Below, one piece after another: positions 42,791-53,189 of a DNA stretch of 64,000 nt (position 1 is its first letter; each line of letters starts with the position of its first letter). Both the position numbers and the translations under genes were made by a program. This DNA is from Bacteroidales bacterium (lineage in GTDB: Bacteria; Bacteroidota; Bacteroidia; Bacteroidales; UBA4181). Where the stretch lies: the NCBI GenBank assembly GCA_031275285.1, contig JAISOY010000203.1:47957-111956 (forward strand), read 5' to 3'. The notes below the pieces were generated by a model. The model did not search any database and was not told the DNA's origin. It saw only the letters and a list, made by a program, of their open reading frames with translations.

Positions 42791-44206
42791 ATGTATATAC
42801 CTATAACAAAATCTAAACTTGTCGGGTGGAATATCTGGCGGTTGGTCATTCTTCCAATATGCATGGTGGCTTTATTTGTTTCATGCGGAAGCGATGATGA
42901 GGACAACAAGTATAACCCTAATCAGCCTTTCCAGGTTTCTTCATTTTATCCTAAAGAAGGGAAATTTCAGCAAAAGATCATACTTGACGGAGAGAACCTT
43001 CCTAACGATCCTAAACTTATTAAGGTGTATTTCAATAAACGTATTGCACCTGTCATCGGATCAACGGGAAAAGAAATGTATGTGATGGCCCCGCGATTGC
43101 CGGGCAATGCGGAAGGTTTCCCGGAGCCGGAGCCCTCCGGAACGGGTAACAAAAGAGGCGTATGCCAAATATCGGTGGTTATTAACGGTGATTCACTGGT
43201 CTATAACGACACTTTTATATACGAAGAAGCAGTAACTGTCACTACGATTGCCGGAAATGGGGCCCTTATGGAATTCCAGGAAGGTACCCTTGCCGCTGCC
43301 GTCTTCCAGCCATATTACATCTGTATGGATAAAGATGACAATGTTTTCATTACCTCCCGTTCTTCGGACAACACGACATACAATTATTTTTGCCGTCTCA
43401 ACGAAGAACTGAATATCTTTGAGCGTCTTCAATCCTCGTCATTACAGGCCAATGTTCCCTGTGCCGACCCTGTTACAGGCGTGATCACTGCTACTACCGA
43501 GTCTTCCATAGGTTCGTTTATTACCTGCGATCCCACTGAGTACTGGGCGCCCAGGCGCCGGGAAATGAAATGGCTAACCGCACCGGCGCATAACCAGTAT
43601 GGATGGAAACACTGCATGGTGGTGAATCCGACCCTTCAGAAGGATGTTAATGGGAACGATGTTAATTTCGTTTACACGCGTTGGTATCAGGGGGCTTTGG
43701 TAAGGGTCAACCCGAACACTTACGAGGCTGAAGTGTTGATGGAGACCGGAACATGCAATACTTATGGTATGACATTCCGCCCGGGTGAACCCAATATCCT
43801 GTATCTCGCATTCTGGAGCGACCCTCACGAACATCAGAACAGCATCTGTACCATTGATTTGAACGAAGATCCGCCTGTGGTAACGAAACTGAGCAGTACC
43901 AATACTTCCGGCGGCCATCGAGACGGCCCACTGTCTATGGCCCAGTTCAGGCAGCCTGCACAGATATTCAGCGATGACGATGGCTTTATTTATATTGCTG
44001 ATTATGGTAATCACTGTATCCGCAGAATTACACCCGAAAATCAGGTGGAAACCGTATTAGGGATCCCCGGCGTGGCAGGTTATAAGGATGGTTCCAGGGA
44101 AGAGGCACTGTTCAATAATCCGAGAGGGATTGCAATTAGTACGGACGGTTCGGTGTATGTAGCCGATTATAGAAATGGGCGTCTCAGGAAACTGTCTGTC
44201 AATTAG
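42791..44206 (+). CDS. IPT/TIG and NHL-repeat surface lipoprotein
   Basis: A 471-residue lipoprotein (VALFVSC, Cys32). Residues ~45-145 form an IPT/TIG Ig-like domain (VSSFYPKEGKFQQKIILDGENLP). Residues ~150-471 form an NHL-type beta-propeller: VTTIAGNG, FQPYYICMDKDDNVFI, MAQFRQPAQIFSDDDGFIYIADYGNHCIRRI, FNNPRGIAISTDGSVYVADYRNGRLRKL. Such proteins are common as first or last genes of SusCD operons and probably bind glycan at the cell surface. It is followed by susC after 38 bp. An unusually long N-terminal extension precedes the signal helix. Confidence 0.88.
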   Translation: MYIPITKSKLVGWNIWRLVILPICMVALFVSCGSDDEDNKYNPNQPFQVSSFYPKEGKFQQKIILDGENLPNDPKLIKVYFNKRIAPVIGSTGKEMYVMAPRLPGNAEGFPEPEPSGTGNKRGVCQISVVINGDSLVYNDTFIYEEAVTVTTIAGNGALMEFQEGTLAAAVFQPYYICMDKDDNVFITSRSSDNTTYNYFCRLNEELNIFERLQSSSLQANVPCADPVTGVITATTESSIGSFITCDPTEYWAPRRREMKWLTAPAHNQYGWKHCMVVNPTLQKDVNGNDVNFVYTRWYQGALVRVNPNTYEAEVLMETGTCNTYGMTFRPGEPNILYLAFWSDPHEHQNSICTIDLNEDPPVVTKLSSTNTSGGHRDGPLSMAQFRQPAQIFSDDDGFIYIADYGNHCIRRITPENQVETVLGIPGVAGYKDGSREEALFNNPRGIAISTDGSVYVADYRNGRLRKLSVN

Positions 44207-44244
44207 TACCGAATGAATAGGAATTATTTTTAAATTTAAATAAT

Positions 44245-47200
44245 ATGATAAAAATTAATCTTAGAAAAAACTTACGGCGGGCATCTGTGCTGTGGGTCAT
44301 GTTGTTGGCGGTTTGTTTTACGCTGCCGGCACAACAACCGACCTATACTATGAAAGGTAAGGTATACGACGAGACCGGCGCTGTTCCGGGAGTTACTATT
44401 CAACTAAAAAACAAACCCGGGGGAGCCACTACCAATGCTGACGGTGAATTTACCATCAGGGCGCAGCGTGGCGATATGATCGTGTTTTCGTTTTTGGGCT
44501 TCGAAAGTGTTGAATACCTAGTAACCGAAGAAAAGCAAGATCTTGAAATCCAATTAGCCGAATCGTCTCAACAATTGGAAGAGGTACAGGTTGTAGCTCT
44601 TGGTTCGCAGCGAAAAATTTCAACCGTTGCTGCTGTTAGTAGTCTCGACGTCAAAGATCTTCAGGTGCCGGTTGCCTCTGTGGCCAACCTGTTAGGAGGA
44701 CGTATCGCAGGCGTTGTTTCGCTGCAAACGAGCGGTGAACCGGGAAAGAACCTTTCAGAATTCTGGATTCGTGGTATCGGTACTTTTGGCGCCAATGCAA
44801 GCGCAATGGTTCTGATTGACGGTCTGGAAGGCGATATCAACAGTCTCGACCCCGCCGATATCGAATCCTTCTCGATCCTGAAGGATGCATCGGCTACCGC
44901 CGTTTACGGCGTACGCGGTGCCAACGGCGTAGTGCTGATCACTACCAAAAAAGGACAGGCGGGCAAAATGAGTATTACGGCGCGTGCCAACTGGACTATT
45001 TCGCATTTGGGCCGCATGCCCGATTATCTCCGCGCATACGATTATGCCAAATTGACCAACGAAGCGCTGGTGCTGAGAGGTGATGAACCCCAATACGATC
45101 CGGTGGAATTAGACATCATCAGGTTAGGCCTGGATCCCGATTTATATCCGGATGTCAGCTGGCAACGTGAAGTTATGCGCCGCAACTCCTTTAAACAGCA
45201 GTATTATCTCAGCGCAAGGGGTGGAGCGGATGTGGCCACTTATTTTTTCAGCCTGGGGGGAAGCAAGGAAGATGCCGCCTACAAATATGACAAATCGGTA
45301 TATTCCAGCAATGTAGGTTACAATACTTATACCTACCGTCTGAACCTAGACCTGAATTTAACAAAAACCACCAAAGTCTATTTCGGTACGGACGGCTTTA
45401 TTTCGATCAACAACACGCCGGGCGTAAGCAACACCGACTGGATATGGAATGCGCAGGGCCGGCTTAACCCGTTGCTGTTGCCTGTCAGGTATTCCAACGG
45501 CGAGTTGCCGGCAGCGCGTGTCGGCGATCTGACTGAGATTTCGCCCTCAGTGATGGTGAACCACATGGGGAGGCGTTCGGATCAGGAATTTAAAGGCAAA
45601 GCTACCTTGGCAATCACTCAGGATATGGATATGCTCGTTAAGGGGTTGAAAGTGAAGGTGCAGGGCGCCTACGATAACCAAAGTTTCTTCAACGAAGCGC
45701 GAATTGTTACTCCGGCTCTGTTTGAAGCTCAAGGTCGCGATACCAAAGGCGAGTTGGTTACCATCAACAGGCAGCAGGCTGATGATATAGGATATCTCAA
45801 AACTACCAACACTTACCGTAAATATCATTTGGAAACCAATCTCAATTGGGAAAGAGTGATCGCCGACAAACACCGCGTTTCAGCGCTGGTTTATTATTAC
45901 CTGAGCGATGAGAAATATTCATCCGCATCAACCACTAATCTGAATGCTATCCCTGTACGATATCAGGGTGTATCGAGCAGGCTGACATACGGCTTCAAGG
46001 ATACTTATATGATCGACTTTAACTTTGGTTACAACGGTTCGGAGAACTTTCAGCCGGGCCGTCAGTATGGATTTTTCCCATCCATAGCGGTGGGATGGGT
46101 ACTGACTGGTTACGACTACGTAAGGGAGAATATGCCATGGGTTAATTTGTTTAAAATCAGGGCTTCTCACGGAACGGTGGGTAATGACCGCATCTCAAAC
46201 AACCAACGTTTCCCCTATCTGACCACGGTAAACAGCACTAGCTATGGTCCCTGGGGTTCCTCTTTGGTAGAGGTTGTTAATGATGGCAGTATTGGCGCCG
46301 ATAACCTCGAATGGGAAAAGGGAACCAAGTCCAATGTGGGTATTGATGCCCGTTTTCTGAAAGATAAGATTTCGTTTGTACTGGATTTCTTCAACGATGT
46401 ACGCAACGGTATTTTCCAACAGCGTGTGCAGGTACCCGATTATGCAGGACTGCCCACCCTTCCCTACGGCAATGTCGGTAAGATGAGGAGTTACGGTGCC
46501 GATGGTAATGTCAGCTTTATGCATGAGATCAATCAAAATATGAGTTTCACGGTGAGGGGTAATTTCACTTACTCAAACAATGTTGTGAGTAATTGGGAGG
46601 AGGCCAATCCGAAATATCCCTACCAGGGAAAGAGCGACTATCCGTTCGAACCCACCATCGGGTATCAGAACCTGGGCTTTTTTAAAAGCCAGCATGATAT
46701 CGATACCAGCCCGATACAGACATTCGGGACGGTGATGCCGGGAGATCTCAAATACCGCGACGTTAACGGCGATGGTAAAATTGACGGGGACGACCGTGTG
46801 CCACTGACATTCAGTAATTACCCCCGGCTGATGTACGGTTTCGGAGGTGAATTCAGGTACAGGAATTTATCTTTGGGTGTATTGTTCAAAGGCACCGGTG
46901 ATACGCATTATTTCCGTAACGGTTATGGTTATGTACCTTTCTATGATGGCAAATTCGGTAATGTATTGAGCTCCGTCAACGATCCGGCCAACCGGTGGAT
47001 CCCGATAGATTACGCCGTGGCAAACGGTATTGATCCCTCATTGGCCGAAAATCCGAACGCCAAGTTTCCAAGGCTGAGGTATGGCCGCGATAACAACAAT
47101 ACACAAACATCCGATTTCTGGAAGGCTAATTCCCGTTATTTGCGTTTGCAGGAAATCACCCTCAATTACAATCTCAGGAATCCGGTACTGCAAAAGATCG

Positions 47201-47349
47201 GTGTTTCGTCCATCGATTTACAGTTTGTAGGAAACAATCTCTATGTGTGGGATAAAGTGAAAGACTTTGATCCTGAACAGGCTTCTCGTAACGGGATCGT
47301 GTACCCGATACCTACTACTTATACCCTGCAAATCTACATTAACTTGTAA
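44245..47349 (+). CDS. SusC/RagA-family TonB-linked outer-membrane transporter
   Basis: A 1034-residue transporter. The signal peptide (VLWVMLLAVCFTLPAQQ) is followed by a CarboxypepD-regulatory-like domain (YTMKGKVYDETGAVPGVTIQLKN, residues ~36-110), the plug (AVSSLDVKDLQVPVASVANLLGGRIAGV, IRGIGTFG, VLIDGLEGDINSLDPADIESFSILKDASATAVYGVRGANGVVLITTKKG, ~120-235) and a 22-strand barrel ending in YTLQIYINL. There is no N-terminal STN domain, so it is not wired to an anti-sigma factor. With the SusD protein encoded 12 bp downstream, it imports glycan oligomers powered by TonB. Confidence 0.97.
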   Translation: MIKINLRKNLRRASVLWVMLLAVCFTLPAQQPTYTMKGKVYDETGAVPGVTIQLKNKPGGATTNADGEFTIRAQRGDMIVFSFLGFESVEYLVTEEKQDLEIQLAESSQQLEEVQVVALGSQRKISTVAAVSSLDVKDLQVPVASVANLLGGRIAGVVSLQTSGEPGKNLSEFWIRGIGTFGANASAMVLIDGLEGDINSLDPADIESFSILKDASATAVYGVRGANGVVLITTKKGQAGKMSITARANWTISHLGRMPDYLRAYDYAKLTNEALVLRGDEPQYDPVELDIIRLGLDPDLYPDVSWQREVMRRNSFKQQYYLSARGGADVATYFFSLGGSKEDAAYKYDKSVYSSNVGYNTYTYRLNLDLNLTKTTKVYFGTDGFISINNTPGVSNTDWIWNAQGRLNPLLLPVRYSNGELPAARVGDLTEISPSVMVNHMGRRSDQEFKGKATLAITQDMDMLVKGLKVKVQGAYDNQSFFNEARIVTPALFEAQGRDTKGELVTINRQQADDIGYLKTTNTYRKYHLETNLNWERVIADKHRVSALVYYYLSDEKYSSASTTNLNAIPVRYQGVSSRLTYGFKDTYMIDFNFGYNGSENFQPGRQYGFFPSIAVGWVLTGYDYVRENMPWVNLFKIRASHGTVGNDRISNNQRFPYLTTVNSTSYGPWGSSLVEVVNDGSIGADNLEWEKGTKSNVGIDARFLKDKISFVLDFFNDVRNGIFQQRVQVPDYAGLPTLPYGNVGKMRSYGADGNVSFMHEINQNMSFTVRGNFTYSNNVVSNWEEANPKYPYQGKSDYPFEPTIGYQNLGFFKSQHDIDTSPIQTFGTVMPGDLKYRDVNGDGKIDGDDRVPLTFSNYPRLMYGFGGEFRYRNLSLGVLFKGTGDTHYFRNGYGYVPFYDGKFGNVLSSVNDPANRWIPIDYAVANGIDPSLAENPNAKFPRLRYGRDNNNTQTSDFWKANSRYLRLQEITLNYNLRNPVLQKIGVSSIDLQFVGNNLYVWDKVKDFDPEQASRNGIVYPIPTTYTLQIYINL

Positions 47350-47360
47350 TAAATCATCAA

Positions 47361-49382
47361 ATGAGTAATATAAAAAAGATCATCAAGAGATTCATCCCAT
47401 TTTTGCTATGTTTACCGCTTCTGTTCGGTTCATGCAAGGACTACCTGAATATCGACGATTATTTCAGCGAAGAGTTAAAGCTGGATTCCATCTTTATGGA
47501 GCTCCGTTACGTGGAAGCTTATATGTGGAATATTCCCAGGCACTTTAATGATGAGGCCGCCATCTGGCAGTACAATGATACCCCCGGTCCGTTGGCCACC
47601 GACGAAGCCTTCTGTAATTTCAACATCGGGGGCAACCAGATCAATGGTCTGTCTTTTGCGCTGGGTGAAACCTCGGCAAGTTATATGAATAACCTCAACA
47701 AATGGGGTAGGATGTACATGGCGATCCGCAAATGCAATACTATATTCAACCGTATAGACGAAGCGAAGGACATGACGGCTGACCAACGCCTCAGGATAAT
47801 TTCGAATACGCGTTTCATACGGGCTTACGCCTATTATCAGATACTGGTGGACATGGGACCACCGATTTTGCTGGGAGAAGACATGGTTGCCAACAACGAG
47901 GACCTGGATTTTTATGATCGTGCCCGCTGCACATATGACGAGGCAGTAGAATATATTTGCTCCGAACTGGAAGAAGCCGCCAAAGGACTTGAACTTAAAA
48001 CGGTCCTGATGGATTTTGGCCGTCCTACCAAAGGCGCCGCTTACGGGTTAGTTGCCCGTCTGCGCCTGATTCACGCCAGTCCGCTGTATAATGGTGGTCC
48101 TGCGGCGCGAAGCGTTTTCGGACGATGGAAACGCTCAACGGACGATGCGTATTATGTATCGCAGGTTCCTGACGAACGACGCTGGGCTGTGGCTGCCGCT
48201 GCTGCCAAGAGGGTGATGGATATGGGCCTGTACAAATTGCATGTGGCTCCGGCAAGCGCTTTCAGCAAACCGATGCCGGTAGGTATCACTGCCGACCCGG
48301 ACTTTTACAAACCATGGCCGGAGGGCGCTGCTGAAATTGACCATTTCAAATCCTATTCGGACATGTTTACAGGCGAATCCGTAATACCCACCAATACTGA
48401 ATTCGTATGGGGACGTAACTCGGGTACTGTCGCTGAAAATACCCGGATGGCATTTCCTTTGACGAACTCGGGATGGGGTTCACTGGCCGTACCGCAGAAG
48501 ATCATTGATGCCTACCGGATGTTCGATGGCCGCACGATTTACGATTCACCAAGGCCCGATGGCTTATACCCCTATTCGGAAACAGGATTTTCGCCAGCTC
48601 CGGAAAACTTTTCGGATTACCAGCTCTTAGGTGGTACCTATAATATGTATATCAACCGCGAAATGCGATTCTATGCATCCATAGGTTTTACCAACTGCTG
48701 GTGGGAATTCGGTTCGGTAACCAACACCACTGCGGGTGTGAAGCAAATCTCATATCTGGTGAACGGCAACAACGGGAAAAATTCGGCTACCGCCGACGCC
48801 CAGGTCAACCATACCGCTACGGGTTACGTACTCAAAAAGTTTGTCCACCCGACGGATTCGTGGTTTGGAGATAATGCACGCCGTCTGGCCAAAGGCTGGC
48901 CGATCATCCGTTATGCAGAGATCCTGCTCTCGTATGCCGAAGCGTTGAATAACCTCACCACAAGCCATATTGTTGAAGTGGACGGTGTACAGCAGACATT
49001 CTCCAGGGATATGGAAGAAATCCGGCTGTCTTTCGGGCAGGTGCGTCACCGCGCAGGTCTTCCTGCACCAAGCGAAACGGAATTGAGTAATCCGCAAACC
49101 ATTCAATCATTGATTGAACAGGAACGGATGGTGGAATTTCTTTGCGAAAATCGCCGTTATTACGATGTCCGCCGTTGGGGAAAATATGAAGAATCGGAAT
49201 CGACAACCATGACCGGTATGAACATCGAAGGAGACGAGAGTAGTTATTACAGGCGCGTGGTCCCCAACAACTCCCGTATTGGCCAGCGGGTAGTGAACAA
49301 GAGACTGCATCTGGTTCCTCTTCCCCTGACCGAAGTAAGGAGACTTCCTTCGTTAGACCAGAATCCGGGATGGCAAGACTAA
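47361..49382 (+). CDS. SusD/RagB-family glycan-binding lipoprotein
   Basis: A 673-residue lipoprotein (PLLFGSC, Cys25), longer than the ~550-600 of most SusD proteins. The N-terminal SusD-like part contains YMAIRKCNTIFNRIDEAKDM, NTRFIRAYAYYQILVDMGPPILL and GAAYGLVARLRLIHASPLYNG (tetratricopeptide-like helices). The C-terminal RagB part has GWPIIRYAEILLSYAEALNN, IEQERMVEFLCENRRYYDVRRWGK and HLVPLPLTEVRRLP-LDQNPGW. It acts as the lid of the SusC transporter and delivers oligosaccharide. Encoded 12 bp after susC. Confidence 0.97.
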   Translation: MSNIKKIIKRFIPFLLCLPLLFGSCKDYLNIDDYFSEELKLDSIFMELRYVEAYMWNIPRHFNDEAAIWQYNDTPGPLATDEAFCNFNIGGNQINGLSFALGETSASYMNNLNKWGRMYMAIRKCNTIFNRIDEAKDMTADQRLRIISNTRFIRAYAYYQILVDMGPPILLGEDMVANNEDLDFYDRARCTYDEAVEYICSELEEAAKGLELKTVLMDFGRPTKGAAYGLVARLRLIHASPLYNGGPAARSVFGRWKRSTDDAYYVSQVPDERRWAVAAAAAKRVMDMGLYKLHVAPASAFSKPMPVGITADPDFYKPWPEGAAEIDHFKSYSDMFTGESVIPTNTEFVWGRNSGTVAENTRMAFPLTNSGWGSLAVPQKIIDAYRMFDGRTIYDSPRPDGLYPYSETGFSPAPENFSDYQLLGGTYNMYINREMRFYASIGFTNCWWEFGSVTNTTAGVKQISYLVNGNNGKNSATADAQVNHTATGYVLKKFVHPTDSWFGDNARRLAKGWPIIRYAEILLSYAEALNNLTTSHIVEVDGVQQTFSRDMEEIRLSFGQVRHRAGLPAPSETELSNPQTIQSLIEQERMVEFLCENRRYYDVRRWGKYEESESTTMTGMNIEGDESSYYRRVVPNNSRIGQRVVNKRLHLVPLPLTEVRRLPSLDQNPGWQD

Positions 49383-49420
49383 TGACCGGAATGAATCAAT
49401 AATTTATAATTCGAAAATAT

Positions 49421-50371
49421 ATGAATAAGTATATCAAGATATGTTTGGCAACCTTTCTCGTTTTCGCCTCGTTTTCCTGCGACCAGTATGAGGTATTTGA
49501 AAGGGAACAGTACAAAAGCCTGTTTGCTTTAGTGAGTGACGACGACAATGTTTCCACCTGGTTTCACGATCTACGGTTGAGCGAATCGGAAGGATACGTG
49601 ACTGCATCGCTGGGCGGAACCAACCCGACGGACAAAGACATCCGGGTGACGCTGGTGGAAGACACCAAATTGATAGATGATTATAATGTGTTGACTTACG
49701 ATTTGAACAGGTCGAAATACATCAAAGCGCTGGATCGCAGCAAATACACCATTCCCAGTTATGAACTGGTCATTCCGGCCGGAGAAGTGAGGGGTGTCAT
49801 TCCTGTCAGGATCCGTCCCGAAGGATTGTCACCCGACTCTTCCTATTTCATCGCTTTAAGGATTGATTCGTATAATGTATATGAAGCTAATCCCGACAAG
49901 GAATATCTGCTTTATCAGGTTCGTATCAAAAACTGGTGGGCTTCGTATGGCGGCACCCGTTATGACCAGCGGGCCAAAAAAGCAGAGGATGGTTCCTCTA
50001 TGTTGTTGGACAAATTTGGTAGCAAGTTGGTGTTTCCGCTTAGCGAGAATTCGTTCCGTATCATGGCGGGCGATATGTTGAATGACGATTCTGATCCGTA
50101 TGTGTACAAACACAGGTCCATGAAAATTACCATTCTTGACGGTGACAAGCTCAGGATCGAACCTTATTACGATCAGGAAATCACCCAAAATGACGGCGAT
50201 GAAGATTACCCGAATGTGATCATGGTAGAAGATGACGGTTTCAAAACCTATAAAACCTTCCTACTCTCATATACATACAGGGATACAGACGGCGTTCTTT
50301 ACAATTTTAAGGAAGAATTGCGTATTGATTTCAAGGAAGATATCAATGACCCCCGAATATTAACCAAGTAA
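49421..50371 (+). CDS. Surface lipoprotein, DUF1735/DUF4361 type
   Basis: A 316-residue lipoprotein (FASFSC, Cys20). The N-terminal half is an Ig-like domain with the typical TASLGGTNPTDKDIRVTLVED and YTIPSYELVIPAGEVRGVIPVRI-RPEGL pattern of DUF1735-like SusE-position proteins. The C-terminal half (IKNWWASYGGTRYDQRAKK ... to the end) matches the DUF4361/BT_3044-like C-terminal domain. It sits where SusE/F-type surface glycan-binding proteins are encoded, directly after susD. Confidence 0.85.
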   Translation: MNKYIKICLATFLVFASFSCDQYEVFEREQYKSLFALVSDDDNVSTWFHDLRLSESEGYVTASLGGTNPTDKDIRVTLVEDTKLIDDYNVLTYDLNRSKYIKALDRSKYTIPSYELVIPAGEVRGVIPVRIRPEGLSPDSSYFIALRIDSYNVYEANPDKEYLLYQVRIKNWWASYGGTRYDQRAKKAEDGSSMLLDKFGSKLVFPLSENSFRIMAGDMLNDDSDPYVYKHRSMKITILDGDKLRIEPYYDQEITQNDGDEDYPNVIMVEDDGFKTYKTFLLSYTYRDTDGVLYNFKEELRIDFKEDINDPRILTK

Positions 50372-50381
50372 AACAGTAATC

Positions 50382-51506
50382 ATGAAATATCAAATGAAAA
50401 ATATTTTCATCGCTGTTGTAATATGCCTTCCGTTCCTTGTTGGTATTGCGGGCTGCGATGTTTATGATGCCAAGGAAGTTGATGCCATCATTACGGTCAA
50501 TCATCGGTCTGTGAATATGTTTGTAGGCGAAACTTTTCAGCTGACTGCCAGTCCAGATGAAGCGTCTTTCTCATGGGTGAGCGAAGAACCCGAAGTGGCT
50601 GAAATTTCTGCCAACGGTTTGATAACAGCGAAAAGCGCAGGTGCAACCGACATTATTATAAGTTCGGGCGGTCAAAAGCTGAATGTGACTGTTACAGTCG
50701 ATACCAAAATACCGCTGGCGGATTTCACACTAAATGAATATTCCCTCTCTCTGAGACGTGATGGTGAAATGTCAGTCCAGGTTTTTCCGGAGCCGATGAA
50801 TGCCAATGATTACAAGGTGATTGAGTGGCGTTCGATGGATGAGGATATTGCCACGGTAGACTATAAAGGCCTCGTGATTGGAAGGACCTACGGAACTACA
50901 GAAGTCGAGTGTACTATTGTAGGAACGGAAAAGACCATTACAAAAGTCATTTCTGTGGAGGTGTCCATTGGACCACGGCCTACAACAGCTTTCAAAGGGC
51001 CGCATACCCTTTCCTCAGTTGCTCCTTACACACTGAAAGCCGCTGATTTCGACCATGGGGGTCGTGATAAAGCCTGGTATGATGCTAACACGGGAGAAAG
51101 CCAAGCGGGTACAGCCGGCATTCAATACCGGATAGATGGCGGTGACAACGATACACGAAGTGTTGCTATCGAAGGTGCTGGTAATAATATTGGTTATACC
51201 GCATCAGGCGAATGGCTGGTCTATACCGTTGAAGTGGAGGACGCCGGTGAATATACTTTTGAAGCGGAGGTAGCATGTAACGCCGCATCTGTTGTCAGAC
51301 TCGAGATAGACAAACAGAGCGATTCGTGGAACGAGTGGAACACCCTGGTATCTATGAACCTTCCTGCGAATAACGGCTGGAGCAATTATAAATGGGAAAC
51401 GGCAAGCAGTACCATTACTTTACCTGCAGGAACAGTGCGGCTCAGGTTCTATTTCGCAACAGCCAACTGTAACTTCAGGGCAATAAGGTTCACATATCAA
51501 CCTTGA
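50382..51506 (+). CDS. Lipoprotein with two Big2 domains and a CBM6-like domain
   Basis: A 374-residue lipoprotein (GIAGC, Cys25). Two bacterial Ig-like group 2 domains span residues ~35-115 (VNMFVGETFQLTASP, VAEISANGLITAKSAGATDI) and ~118-205 (YSLSLRRDGEMSVQVFP, IATVDYKGLVIGRTYGTTEV). A C-terminal CBM6-type module (~230-374) has YTLKAADFDHGGRDKAWYDA, NIGYTASGEWLVYTVEVEDAGEYTFEAEVA and a last strand AIRFTYQP. It likely binds the target glycan at the surface. Met5 is an alternative start. Last gene of the operon. Confidence 0.9.
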   Translation: MKYQMKNIFIAVVICLPFLVGIAGCDVYDAKEVDAIITVNHRSVNMFVGETFQLTASPDEASFSWVSEEPEVAEISANGLITAKSAGATDIIISSGGQKLNVTVTVDTKIPLADFTLNEYSLSLRRDGEMSVQVFPEPMNANDYKVIEWRSMDEDIATVDYKGLVIGRTYGTTEVECTIVGTEKTITKVISVEVSIGPRPTTAFKGPHTLSSVAPYTLKAADFDHGGRDKAWYDANTGESQAGTAGIQYRIDGGDNDTRSVAIEGAGNNIGYTASGEWLVYTVEVEDAGEYTFEAEVACNAASVVRLEIDKQSDSWNEWNTLVSMNLPANNGWSNYKWETASSTITLPAGTVRLRFYFATANCNFRAIRFTYQP

Positions 51507-51518
51507 TTTTAGATGATT

Positions 51519-51555
51519 AAGTCTGTCTCGAAAATACTTTGAGACAGACTTTTTT
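51519..51555 (+). terminator. Intrinsic terminator of the SusCD operon
   Basis: A perfect 11-bp stem (51519-51529 with 51541-51551; CTGTCTC/GAGACAG core) with an 11-nt loop is followed by a T-run, 12 bp after the last stop codon. A strong Rho-independent terminator. Confidence 0.85.
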
Positions 51556-51556
51556 C

Positions 51557-51600
51557 AAAACCTTAGGATTATGTCAATCCCGACACGATCCTGAGGTTTT
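51557..51600 (+). terminator. Second hairpin in tandem after the SusCD operon
   Basis: A 13-bp stem with one mismatch-type pair (51557-51569 with 51588-51600; AAAACCT..AGGTTTT) directly follows the first terminator and ends in T-rich sequence. It probably serves as a back-up terminator. Confidence 0.6.
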
Positions 51601-51985
51601 CTCATTTTGTATAATAAAAGCTGCATGAAATGCTCACTTTACTGACATGAATTTTTATAGATTATTTTAGAAATATCATTACAGATTATTGTCCACTCAA
51701 AATACCGGAAGATGGAATTTACCGCCCGGAATGGAGCATGATAGGTAATGAATGCAGATACTGAACTATGGAAATGGAAAAATAACCATGATCATAGTTA
51801 CAGAATACTATTATAGTCGATACAGCCCTGTTGACTAAATCTTATATACTGTTTTGAATTAGTTAGGGTCCGTTAAGGTAGCAAAAAACGTTTTCAGAAT
51901 TTCTAATTTTAGCTGATTTTTATATTTAGTTTCAACATTTAAAAGAATAAGAGCAAAGCCCTTGATTAGCTTCAACAATAGTTTT
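51601..51985. other. Intergenic region, nothing recognised
   Basis: AT-rich spacer between the convergent SusCD operon and the aldo/keto reductase gene. No gene-like frame, repeat or RNA was recognised beyond the two hairpins to its left. Confidence 0.5.
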
Positions 51986-53149
51986 TCATATCATAAACTT
52001 ATCCGGAGTTTTCCGGATCCGCATCATATCATTTATCTTTTCTTTCACAAAAAAGCCGGCTGAACAACGAATATTACATTGTACACATGAACTACAGGGA
52101 TTTTGAGATAAAGGAAATGCTGAAATTATATCCCTGGTCATAGCCGGATCATTATACCCGTAATAATACATATAGGCACGCATCATGTCAGGTACAGGTA
52201 ATTTTTGCGGACATTGGGGGACACATTTCCGGCATCCCTGGCAATACAACAATGTATGTTTATTTACCGATGTCAGGAATTCGCTTTCCTTTTCGGTCAA
52301 TTTAAGGTCGGATACGGCTTCCAGGCATTCTTCCAGCTCTTCGAATGAGGTATAGCCCGCAAGTACCGTATGTATGCCGGGATTTTGCAATACCCATTTC
52401 AGTGCTGCTTTCGCATTTACTTTTTGTGTCCGTTCCTTGTCCATATATCCCCCCATCATGGCTTTCATGCCAATAACCCCCATGCCCGACTCTACTGCCC
52501 GTTTTATTGCCGCGTTCAACGGGTCATGATGCTGTTGATTGAAATTATATGCAGTAAGTACTACATCATAATTACCATTATCCACCATGGTATGGATGAC
52601 CTCCGGCTCATTACTGTGCGTGGAAATTCCGATATGTTTCACCCGGCCCTCTTTTTTCAGTTTCAGCATCACATCGAGTACCGGCTGGCAGTTTACCTCA
52701 TCAGTAGTACTGACATCATGGTAATAAAGGATGTCGATATAATCTGTTCTCAACCTTTTCAGGCTTGTTTCGAATTTTTCTGCAAATCGTTGGGAAAGAT
52801 CTCCGGGCGTTTTCTCATATATTTTCGTTGCCAGGACAAATGAATCACGGTCTTTTCCGGCAAAAAAATCACCCAGCATTTCTTCCGTTTTACCGTTCTG
52901 GTATCCGTTGGCCGTATCAAAATGAATGACTCCCGAATTATAGGCCGCCCTTACCACAGGCAAATGATTAGAACTTACTCCCATACTCAGTACGGGCAGT
53001 TGAATTCCTGTTTTCCCCAGCGTGCGGCGGGGTAAAGTCTCTTTTTTGCAGGAGTTGCTTCCTTTTGTTGTTTGTTCTCCCAGAACAAATCCGACTCCGG
53101 CAGCAGCAGATAATTTCAGAAAATCACGCCTGTTAACCTGGTTTTCCAT
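51986..53149 (-). CDS. Tat-exported aldo/keto reductase with ferredoxin-type C-terminus
   Basis: A 387-residue protein from the ATG at 53149. The frame is open to 53302, but that extension is an intergenic repeat, and NRRDFLKLSAAAGVGF right after 53149 is a Tat signal. Residues ~40-290 are an aldo/keto-reductase barrel (RTLGKTGIQLPVLSMGVSS, HFDTANGYQNG, YIDILYYHDV, KHIGISTHSN, GVIGMKAMMGG). The C-terminus adds two Cys clusters (YCQGCRKCVPQCPQ and CSSCVQCNIRC) able to hold iron-sulfur clusters. It probably oxidises or reduces a sugar-derived carbonyl, passing electrons through Fe-S centres rather than NADPH alone. Last gene of the minus-strand run. Confidence 0.92.
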   Translation of the reverse strand: MENQVNRRDFLKLSAAAGVGFVLGEQTTKGSNSCKKETLPRRTLGKTGIQLPVLSMGVSSNHLPVVRAAYNSGVIHFDTANGYQNGKTEEMLGDFFAGKDRDSFVLATKIYEKTPGDLSQRFAEKFETSLKRLRTDYIDILYYHDVSTTDEVNCQPVLDVMLKLKKEGRVKHIGISTHSNEPEVIHTMVDNGNYDVVLTAYNFNQQHHDPLNAAIKRAVESGMGVIGMKAMMGGYMDKERTQKVNAKAALKWVLQNPGIHTVLAGYTSFEELEECLEAVSDLKLTEKESEFLTSVNKHTLLYCQGCRKCVPQCPQKLPVPDMMRAYMYYYGYNDPAMTRDIISAFPLSQNPCSSCVQCNIRCSAGFFVKEKINDMMRIRKTPDKFMI

Positions 53150-53189
53150 TATAATTAAGGCATTGTAAAAAAATAAATGTATCACTTTG